64,000 nt of DNA, taken from Mactromeris polynyma. Its lineage: Eukaryota > Mollusca > Bivalvia > Venerida > Mactridae. The stretch lies in the NCBI GenBank assembly GCA_032209605.1, contig JASFXZ010000040.1, positions 1,798,001 through 1,862,000 on the forward strand, read 5' to 3'. The notes under the pieces were generated by a model that saw only the letters and a list, made by a program, of their open reading frames with translations, was not told the origin of the DNA and did not search any database. Made by a program: the position numbers and the translations under genes. Below, in pieces: positions 29,001 through 41,000 of this stretch; the stretch's first letter is position 1; each line of letters opens with the position of its first letter.

Positions 29001-32000
29001 TTAGAACACAGACAATAAAAAAAAAACAGTGAAAGAAAATACACATGGTTTAGTTATCTTCCTCACTGATATGATTTCCAGATAAACCTTACTTCATGAC
29101 CTAGCTACCTAGATCAAATATTCACTATAATAATATGTTTCTTTGTTGACTTGGAATGAAAGTTGGATACAAAAATGTCTAAAATGCTCCAGAGTTTTAA
29201 CAAGGTTACAATTAAATATTTTGCAGAATAAATGGAAAAAACCAATGATACTTATTATAGTAAGTAAACAGGAGGGCCAAGATGGTTTTTGTACAGCTCA
29301 TAATTAGTATGTATACCTAAGAAACTTTGCTACTGGCTTGGATCCCATTCATACAAAAGAGATGATTCCATGATGATCAGATTAGAATCAATATGTTAAG
29401 CTGAGAGTATACTGCAGTAACGGTGTAAATCATGTATATTTGTTAAAATGCTTTCCAAATGCTGACAACCTCACCGTTTGTTGACAGCCATTCTCAAGTA
29501 AATAAAAACAGACTAAATTAAGATATATCCTGGATTGCTATACATATGGGTTTTTCCCTTTTAATCCTGTGTAAACTTAGCAACAATAATACCACAACAA
29601 TTTTGCTTCAATTGTAATGAAACCATTAAGACAGGATGTAACACCTAAATGAGCTTCAATATATCAACAACAAAACATAGCTTGTTAAATTTAAGTGACA
29701 AAGTAAAATAACCCAGTTTTAGCCAATTCCGGAATCAATATATTATGGCCCTTTGAGTGTTAAGCAGATTTCTTTGATGTGACCTAAGTGACCTAAATTG
29801 TTCCCCTCATTAAACACGAACCTGAGTCTCAAACTAATGAACCACATCATATAAAGTTAACATTCGGACTCACTTTCAGGCCTTATGTAGATGAAGAAGG
29901 AAGTGGGCAGTTTAGTGCTGACATATTAGGTCCAACTAGATTTCATGAAGACAGATTCTGACTTTATTTCATGAATATCAAGTAGAAAATAGGGTATCTA
30001 CTGGGTTTAAAGGATGTTTTCTATGATTTGACCATGACCTAGTTGTCGACCCAACACGACCTTAGGTTTCAAACTATATACATTGTATAGATTTTATCAA
30101 GACAATTACACTGATTAGGTTTAATGCAGGTCATGTAGAAAAAGCGGCCTGGAGTGTTAAAAAGGTTGTTTTTTTACCTGTGTGACCTAGTTTCTTACCC
30201 TACATGACCTAGTATCAGCATTATTTAGACTTGCATTTCATCAAGAAAATATGTAATGTTCTAATATATGTGTGACCTATATAGAAAATTAACATGTTTT
30301 TTTTTAGATGAGACCTTGAGACCTAGTGTTTTCCCCATATGACAGGCTATTATATAATATAGTCTTGACTTGCATTTTATTAAGATATAGTATTACACTC
30401 AGTGGTCTATGTTCTGATGCAGACCAGGTAAAATATTTGCCCCCCCTGGAGTGGCTGCAACATATTTCTATATTTTGACCTAGTGACCTAAATCTTATAA
30501 ATGACCAAGAATGACCTAATCCAAAATTTTACTAATAAAAAAGGTCTGCCCTGAGGTTGCATAAAGATTGGGCTAAAATTGTGATCTTACAGTGTTCACA
30601 AATCACTGGCAGACAGACAAATTATGAATGAAACCTCATCAAGACATTTAATTCATGCTCAACAAAGTCAGCTTAAAAAGGATAGTGGTGGAAAGCATGT
30701 CAATGAGGTCCCTGCAGACCATTGTAATGGTAATGGTGCAATCATTAGGCATATGTAATTGCATCTAAGTGATTTAAATGACATGTTTTAATGTTCTGTT
30801 GAGGTGACTATGCCAGAGCTATGTGTAGCAATTCGATATTATACACACCCGACAAAAAATGAACTCATTGCACAAATTTTAAAATGCCAAACATCAACCC
30901 CACCAAAACAAATTAGCTGATAAAAGATAAAGTTTTTGAAAGATTGTGAATGGTTTGCTTACAATATCAGCTTCTTATCACAGATTTCATCAGTAAAATA
31001 TACAGATTGTTTCTTATCACACAGATTCATACGCTGCAACATTAAATCATTCAAGACCTATAATATCGAGGGTTCAATGCAAGACTATACTATCTCCTAT
31101 ATCAATACATAGTAGTTAGTATAGTCTTGCGCTGAACCCTCGATATGTAATACCAGTATATGAATTCAAATATTTGTCAGAAGTTTGTAAATTCAAGAAT
31201 GATTTATTGAACCATTTAATCCATCCCGGTTTTCTGACAGTCATGTCTCAGACATTAATGGCGGGTGACTTTTGTCTGAGAACTTCATGGAAGCATGTTG
31301 AATGGTTACAGATTTATGATCCACTTGGCTTAAATTTTTATCATCGGATCATCAATGAAAACTATTATTCTCTTGATTATTCACAGATACTGACTATATC
31401 AGAACAGTGTTATTTACTTCCTCATACATAATTGAGTAGATTATTTCAACACAATACATATAATTATGTTATTAAGCTTCAAAGATGACATTTCAAGATT
31501 TTAATTTATAATTTCCTTTATACTTGCAAATTAAACAGCTGGTTACTCGATCAGAATAGAACATTTGTTGTTCGAACATAAGCATTGAAATTGAAAATTA
31601 ACATTTACAAAATGCCAATCACAAAAGAAATTCTGATGGACAGAGAGCTGTTTGACTTTGTCTGGTTCATCAATATTATTAACAAATAAGATGGCAGTCA
31701 ATAAACACATTATAGTGGTGTTTCCACAGATCATGCATGTAGACTTACAATGACTACTGGTGTGTGAAGCATAAACTTTAGATGTTAAACATGATCATGT
31801 AATCAAAGAACGAGATAAGTTATTCTGAGTTTTCTTCCTCTAAGAAGGTATTAAATTAAAGAATATATTCTAAAAGTACAGTTATATTACAATCAATTAT
31901 ATCAAGATTTTCAACCAGGGACAAATTTCTTTTTGACCAATCCTTAAATAGCGACAAATTTAAGTCATTACATTAATGTAATATTAATTGTATACATGCG

Positions 32001-35000
32001 CATATACTGCATTTCACTACAGTCAGCTGTCAATAATTTGAGTAATGTAACACAGGTGTGACCCTTAATTTGACAACATCATTATACCATCATATCACTC
32101 CGACCACTTGCACTACTGGCTGTGACAGTGAAACCTTGTTTATAATACCAGTATAATGCTATTAAAAGTACATATATAAGTCTTTTTTTTTTGACAAAAT
32201 ATCTTTAGTCATAAATACATATATGAGAAAAATCATTGGTAAAATTGCCTTTATACAGATGTACTCTACAACACTGCATTGAATGTCACTTTTCTTTCAT
32301 GTTTCCCATTTAACCCCCACATACAAGCGTGTGATACCGGTATTTTCTATCCTGACCTATGACCTATAGACTTAAGCGCTAAGCATCGGACTCGAGTTCT
32401 GCAGTTCCAGGAAACTTTAAAGAAAAGTTATAATGCAATGTTTCATATTAAATAATGTCTGTATGATTTAGGCATTAACATGTCATTTTCTAAAAATTAT
32501 TACTTGACAATTGTATTGAAGTATTATTCATTAAGAAATGTTACTCAAACTCGACCTAGTGAAAAAGGCTTTATTCAAGACGAAATGGTTTACAAAATGT
32601 TGAATGAGTGACCCTGTTTTTAATGAACACAATCCAAAAAAATGTCTGGATCCAAAGGTGCTAGAAAACATCATCCTTGCAGGGCGTGTGAAATTAATTA
32701 GTTTTATAATTCATGATGAACAAATCATTAACAATTCATGTTCTAGTAATACTATCAGTAAACATTACTGGCACCTTTTCAAATACAACAAAGACACTCA
32801 TTCCCACTAAAATGTCTAAATGTTACATTCCAATATAATATGGATGTGATAGAAGAAGGCTCCCTTTAATAGTTGGCCCAGGAAAACTGAACAAGTTCAC
32901 ACACCACTCAGCACAGCATTTGTAGACAGAGTAATTAACCTGCCATGGAAGTGAAGACATCAAAACATAACAGAGAAATGATTAAGATGTTCAGATTTTT
33001 TGGTGCATTTTTTTTCTGAAACATGAAGAAACAGCATTCCTACGAGATCTACAATTGATTTATATCTACTTAGATTATAAGGCAGGTAATATAAAGATAC
33101 TTCATGAAGTATGGAAGAAAAACAAGAGACATGCTGGGAATTATTAAAGTACCATTAACAAACACTGTTTTTAATACAAGCACATACTGGCGAGTACATA
33201 TATAATTAACATTCCCAGCTGTAGCTGTTGAAGAAATAACACTCAACAATACCCGAGTATCATATCAGACAAATTCTTTAAATTTAACTTTTGGTCCCTA
33301 TAATCAGCTAAATAATTTCAAACAATACACAGACTGCCCTTTCACATCTTCCAATTATGCCTGTTAAATTGATCGGCTAATCAACACAACTCATTTTAGA
33401 TAATCCAGAAGATGGAGTGGACAGGTTTTATTTGAGTCGCTTCAAGACACACATACTTTCAGGGAGGGTGCACAGCATAGTCTCGGCACATATCAAGGGG
33501 TATCTGGAGTGCAAACTGGATATAATGGCATGCTTTCACGGATGCACTCAAGATGCATATGATGGTTCATTAACTGTGAGACTAAATGGGATTTCAAGCT
33601 GGAATTACTGAACCATAGCAGATATTGTGTTGTTAAAACCATAGTAATATGACAATGTCTTCCATACTGTTTTAAATGAAGATGTGCCTCAAATAATGAC
33701 ACATACATTATCAGCAATGGATAAACATGATCAATTCATTTTCCTCAGATAAATATCAACAGAGAACCACATTCAACATGTTCTGTACAGGAAATAATAC
33801 AAAGATCGTAGGCTTTTAGTTAATTTATAAGTACATTGTACTTAAGTACTAAATTTTGTGGTTTGATTTTTGATGTCAAACACCAAAGTATTTTTATGAT
33901 TCAAAAATACAATTATTCATGATACTAGTTACAATGTATGCTTCGTTATGTGAAATATGTGCCCCTATTTTCGCCTCACAATACTATATTTCACTTTCCC
34001 AAAGGACCCTGCCATTTCTCGGCCCTTAAGAAGTGAAAAAACACAACGTATACCATTCATCAGACAACTGCTTTGAAACCATTAAGTACCGTTATATTTT
34101 ATTACATTCTCGAGTAGTTCCTAGAAAAAAGGACACAATTGGTGCGGAGAACATTTGAATTATCCTTGTGTGACACAAGACTTCCTTCTTCATTAACGAT
34201 GTAACTAATATGCAACATCTTCCTGATACATTTAAGTATCCGTTCACTCATATGGTGTAATAAGCTAATTCACTGTACATCATTAAATATCATATTCATA
34301 AACATTACTTGACCTTTGCACTACTATTAAATATTCTCAATGGTATATAAATACTGTTATACTAATAGGCTAAATATGACATCGAGAGAAAGTCCACACA
34401 TATGCATATTGTACAAACAAAGACACAGAAACAATTAACCTACAATTTTTGTTTAAAATGCAGCCAGCCATTTAAATTGTCACATTCAAATATAAATCAA
34501 CTAAATGTGTCCACAGGACACGGAAACCCCCCTATGGGCTTTTAAGTCGAAAAAGGTTCTTAACTCCTCAAAATAGGTCAATTGTGACCAAAATCTAAAC
34601 CTGTATTTTATTATCCTAAGCTTAATGTGTCCAATACAATTATTTAATCCATCCATCCTTTCAAGAGTTATTGATTGGAAACGTATTTTTCACAGGGTTG
34701 GACAGACAGTCAGACCTGGGAGGGTTAAGACTTTATGCCCCTTCCTCATTCTTTGAATATCAGGGGCATCAAAATTTTAGAAAACATCTATAGAGACTAG
34801 AGTCACGCAGCCTATCAAATTCAAAATATTTGATGAAGCATGGAAATCTTTGGTGAAATACCTGAAAACTACTACATGTATAAACATTTGTGAAGACTTT
34901 TTTCACTAAACATACAAATACTTATCAACAATAAACAAGGAGGTTATTTCATTAGTAATTTCATTTATTTTCTTCAGAGTATAGAACATGTAAAAGATGC

Positions 35001-38000
35001 TGTTCCTATGAAACCTTCTGCAGTAAAAGACAAAGAAGATGGGAAATGGAAGAATCATTAAAAAATGATCATTAAAATCAAGCATTCATTTTTAGACAGA
35101 AAGCCACCGAACCATGAAGCAGACAGGTACACAGTACTCTAGCACTAAATTTGTTCCCAGATAATTGCTCAACAATGTATACTAGTACCTCGAGTTCCGA
35201 GCGTTGGCAGCAGTTAAGACTAAATAATCACAGACATATTGGAGTGATCTTCTGTAACAAATTATTGAAGTAAAAACCCTGATAGGTGTAGTATAGAAGG
35301 AAAATCCAGCCCTTTTTCAGATTTTGGTAAGTATTATAGCAGGGCCATTTGAAGGGGGCATTTGCATTGTACATTGCCAATTGGGGAATTAATTCATATT
35401 CATTACTAAATTTATTGTTTGAATGCAAGATAAATTAAGCGAAATTGGATGAATATCCTGTTTTATGGATTGTTTTGAATGTTTTAAACACCACGCCGAT
35501 TATCATTTGGATGAAGAAAATATGACTACTGCAGGGAAATAAATGGTAAAAATAATTTTACTGATAGGGAAATTTTGACAAAGTCTGGGGAAAAAATATA
35601 TATACATTTGTACTTCACTCTTTGGGGAATGGCGCTGAATTTCAGCCCCAAATTTGCCATAAAAAGGGCTGTAATCATTAAATTTGTCACATAATTGATC
35701 AATTTATTTTGTTCTGTACACAGGGTCAAGACACAGAACTTTATACTGTATACCTTATAAAAACACTGTGAAAACTCAACATAACACATCCATTGGTTCC
35801 GTAAAAGTTGGACATCAAGTTGTGAGGTCACAGGATTGATTAAATCAAGTTAAAATATGGAGGAAAATCAAACACTTGTCCATGAAATACAGTCTTAAAT
35901 TGAGGTGGTCTTTAAGTAGAGGTGTTACTGTATATCTTTACTTAATACTATTATATCAAAAGACACTTCAGTATGAAACCAGTGATTCTAATCTTGGTCC
36001 AAGATAGATTTCCATAAAAGCCAAACGGAGTAATATTAGCTTAAAAAGTAAATTGTTTCTTCATTCTTCCACATATCAAATTGGATCATTGTAATTGGAT
36101 ATTTTTGTTCTTTCCTTAGCCAGTTATAGTAAGCTGCAATTAATTTGAAAGTACCTGTTGCTAATCACTCTTGCACTCATCAAAATCCTGATCACTAGGG
36201 GCTCTGACTGACTGTCAAATAATCACCATTATAATGACTAGAATGTAGACCCCAGCCACATTCACACGATGTGAGTATTGAACAACACTTCATATGGCAA
36301 TTTAGCATCTCTTAGAGTACTAACAGCTGTATTACAATGCTCCACAAACAATGCTTGCACTTATAACACATTTTAAAATCACTATAAAAACACACCATGA
36401 ACCTGCTTGTAAAAGAACCGTATGTTAGTTGTTACAGTTAATAGAAATCTAAATTGATCCAAAATCAGCCGATTATTAACTGATGAAAATTCGACTTACC
36501 TAAATCTTCCAAGGCAAATTTATAATCTAGAGCCAGAATTTCTAAATCAACATCAAAATCCACTTTCACAGGCTTTGCTGGTGGAGAAGTTTGATCATCC
36601 AAAGATTTCTTATTTGTTTTTTGAAATTTTTTCCCATCACTTGTTCTAACCACTGTAGTGATGGAAACTCTTTTTAATGAAACTCTTGGTCCAAATCTAC
36701 TAGTAGCATTTCTCAGTTGAATAGAGTCTTTGTCTTCAATGTGGACAGACTTTCTCTCAGCTGCAGGTTTCAACCGGCTCCTAAAATCTATCGGACCACT
36801 GGTTCCAGATACTTTTTGTAGAACATTAACACCAGGAGGAGCTCCAAATTTAGCAGGTTTGTCCTTTGGAGAAGGTGGTACTGGTACTTCAGCAGGTTTA
36901 TTTTCTTGTTTTGGAATGTTAGCTTCAGCAGGTTTGATTCTAGGTGAAACTGTCCCCGTAGCACCAATTTGTTTCGGAATTGGAAAGTTCAAACCACCAA
37001 ATTTTGCTTCTAAATTCAATTTACCAGGAGTTTTCTTTCCAATTGGTAGATTAGGTTTAGCTGCAGGAGTGGTTACACCATTTACAGTGGCATTAGTATT
37101 ATTGTTAGTATCATTCTTATCGTCAGTTTTAATGTCATTTTTCTGCCATTTTGGAACTGGTTTTAAGGCAGTCTTTGGTTTATCATCGGCATCTGACTGG
37201 CCAGTTCCCCCTTTAAACCCAGGAGGAATTTCCCTTTTTTTGGGTTGCCAACCCCCTGGTGAGTTTTTCTCTTTTTCATCCACATTTGGCTTATCTATTC
37301 CAACTTTGGGTTTTAAAACATTTGAACCAGTCACATCCTTTCTGTCATTGGCTGAAGCTATATTTAACCCCGGCCCTCCACCATATTTAGGCTTCACAGC
37401 GGGCTTTGGATTTAACACAGGTTTTGGAGGTGAGTCATGTTGCTCAAACCTTGACAGAAGAGCACTCACAGGTTTGTTTGCGATACTCATTTCCTCAGCA
37501 GTATCATCATATATATCTTCGTCCTACAAAATTATAAAAATATGAAGAATCAGGAATATTATGTCTCAACATGTAAGATGTCAAGTAAATCTGTCATTAA
37601 ATGTGAAGACCTTCTATTCAACAATAATAGTATTTGTATGAAATGTTGGCATTTCATTAGGAAAAGGTACAGTTACTACCATACCAAAGGTTTGCACCTA
37701 CAGTACTTACTATAGCAAAAACCCACCTGTTCAGTATGTGATAAAATTTTAATTAGTGAAATTACAAAGCAGACTGATGTTGTATAGTAATAACATAATC
37801 ATTAGAGTCAATCTGTAATATGTACACTATTCCACAATGTATTATTAGTGTGTAATTTTAAAACATGATTACAAATAGATTTTGGTTACATCAATAGAAA
37901 TCTTGGGGTGTGCAAGGTTTAATTAAAATAGATATATATCAATAATAAACCAAAGATTCATAATGTCTGTTTCCCATACTGAAGGCACAGCGCAAAGATA

Positions 38001-41000
38001 TATTGCTATACATTTTCACTACGATATTACTCAGGTCAAATAAAACATGTGTAAAGAGCTGTTTTGACAATTTACATGAAACGAACACATTTGTAATGCT
38101 TCGCACAGGAATCTCATAAATACACGATTTATATATGTACATGTATATTGAATTAAATTGTATACACCAAAATCTCTAATCTAAAGTGACTCAAGGTAGC
38201 AACAATGTTCAGTCAAGCATTTTAATTGGTTAATTAATCCCTCATTGTACAAATCACAAGAAAACATTTCTGAGATAAACCTGGTTAAAAATTAAGACGA
38301 TGATACATTCAAGAGTGGCCAACACAACTTACCAGTAGTTATAAGAAAACAGGTAAAATTAGTTTGCAATATTATCCAAAACGAATGCACAAAATAAATA
38401 AACGTAAACATGTCTGTTGTATTTATCTTTAAAAAGTGAGACCACAGTCTCAGTTCAGATGCAATTAAACTACGCCCATCTACAGGCATAAATACATGCA
38501 GCTCTCATGAAAAATGGGTTCTGGTATCTATAATAAACATTCCTTAGAGGATTATTAACTTGAGTCTATAAAAATATGAAGCTTTAAAACTGACAACGAA
38601 TATAGTGCATTATGACCAATAAACATTTAAATGTCTTCATCTACAATTTGTTAATTGTACAACAGAATACATGAATGTGTCAAACTAGAGAAAGGCTAGA
38701 CTAGCATTCCTATGAAATAACAAAGATGTCTATAAAAATGCAAAGCAGATAGTATAGGCAATAAAAAGCAAAAAAAAAGAAGAGAAGTTCCCATTCAACT
38801 CTCGCTGTATTTATATATATTATAGTACTGATTATGTGATATTTCAAATTATTTCAAACAACTTTCTAAAATAAATATTGATCAAACTATACCTTACCAG
38901 GTGTGAATCTAGCTGCAATTAATTCTATCAACAAAGTATAAAGCAAATATTCCACTGAACCACAATGTATCATTTATACATATGGAAATTATATCCTAAG
39001 GTCTGAATAACGATAAATGCAAACACAATTGAAAGGTCCCAATATAAAATGTAGAAATTGCTACCGTAAAGCAAAATGCAGAAAATCTTTATCACAGAAA
39101 AGAGTAAATTTCTTTTTCATCACAGATCAAGCACTGGTAAACAATTTATAAAGATCCCTAGCAACATAAAATTTCTACGAAGATACAGAAAACAGCTGGT
39201 GCATGAACAAACCAGGTTGTAGAAGATAAAATAAGGATAACTCTTCAGAGGTGAAGATAGAGATAGAAGCCAAACATTTAATAGATTTCTAATCCCAAAC
39301 TTCCCGTTGTCTGACCGAACCTCAGACTATTCATGTATTGGTGTAAAGTTGAAATACCAGGAAACTGTTGCTTAACTGACAACACTTTAATATTATCTCA
39401 CTGAAAGGCATGTTGTTACAAAATCTGAATAATTTAACTTGAGATGTCATAAACTATTGTTTACAGTAAAACCTCAATAATAAGAGCACCATTGGTACCA
39501 TTGGAAACTGGTCTTCTTATTGTGTTGGTCTTAATATCGAGGTTGAATAAAAAGATCAAAACAGTGAAAATGGACTTGAAAATTGTGTTCTTAACTTTGA
39601 GATGGTCTTAATATCGAGGTGGTCTTTAAGTGAGGTTTTACTGTATATAACTGAATAGGACCCTACATTAATTGTTCCATAAATTTAACAGTTAGGTAAA
39701 AAAATAGCACCATAAAATAACAGACTGAAGCAATTATGTTACAATTCCTACAATGCTTACACTATTTATCCTTTATTAAAGTGTTATAATTGTGAGTTGC
39801 ATACAGTTTTACATGATAAAACTTATGTTGACAAACTAGATTCATTGAACAGTTTTCTGTTATCGCAGTGCAAACAAATTCAAACAAACATAACTGAATT
39901 TTAATCATAACCTTGGGGGAAAACCCGATAATAGGTATATGTTTATGCGGATGTCTCGCTTGATTACACGAAGGTTCATATTGTTTAATGACATGTCCCA
40001 GAAACTACGGTGACTTATTTTTCGCTGTACTTTTGAAAATTGGACGAAATGAACGGACGTCCTGCGATTTCTTCACCCACTTCGCCTAGTAGCTTGTTCC
40101 CTGCCAAAGTGAAACATCTTAAGTAGATACCAACAAATATAATGGGTAGTTTTACAGAAAAACAACATGGCATTGATCTCCCCGACGCAGAAATCTTGAG
40201 TCCCTGACTCCCTTTTTGTTCTAGGGACTCCCATTTTCCACCTACTGTACATCCCTGGGACCCCTAAAATAAACCTTTGTCAAGTATAAACTGCATATAT
40301 GGGACCCTGCAACTTTACTAAGGACCCCTAAGTTGTCAAACATGAGGGTCTTAAAGGACCCCTAGCTTAAAAATCCTAGGGAAAACCTTAATGGGAGTTC
40401 AATGTGATTGCCATTACATGTAGCTAAACATACTAAAGTTGTTTGAAAATGTATGAAGGAAAGAATGAAAATCAAAATATTACAGTACTTATAATAACTT
40501 GCAACTGATCACTAGAAAACGTTTGTTTAGAACAATTCTGTTCATACAAACATATTAACAGTAACGACACAGCGATACTTGGGACGGTATTTCTATACAA
40601 ATTCTTGTTTCCGGAATTATCTGATGATATTTACAAGTTTAATTATTTATCACATGAATTGATCACATTTATGTATGATTTAGATTAATGACAGACACTT
40701 CACACAAGTTTAATTGTACCATATAAGACGTTATAATCAAAGCACTGAGAGGAGCCTTACTGCAAATATGTTTCAATTTTATGCAAAAAAACATAAAGAT
40801 CTAGGTAGAATGGAATTTTAATATGAATGGAAAAATATTTCAATAAACTCAATTTACAAGAAAATAGAACCTACATGAATCACAACAAAAAAGTTAAACT
40901 ATTTATTCTAGAAAAAATACAATCAAACAAACTCAGGTGTTCAGTTTTATGTTCTGACTTATAATATTCCTATGAAGCTTTGTTACTGTAGGTCAAATCC

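Larger units (their letters stand above)
21887..36499 (-). other. Gene A intron 2, 14.6 kb
   Basis: No exon of phase 1/1 with convincing protein was found. It contains two foldback families, a MITE, a minisatellite and several dispersed repeats. Short open frames here show no recognisable protein. Confidence 0.65.

Noticed and set aside
36730..37545. 271-codon open frame on the plus strand
   Set aside because: Antisense shadow of gene A exon 2; its Gly/Pro/Phe-rich content mirrors the Pro/Lys-rich coding strand, which has the splice signals.
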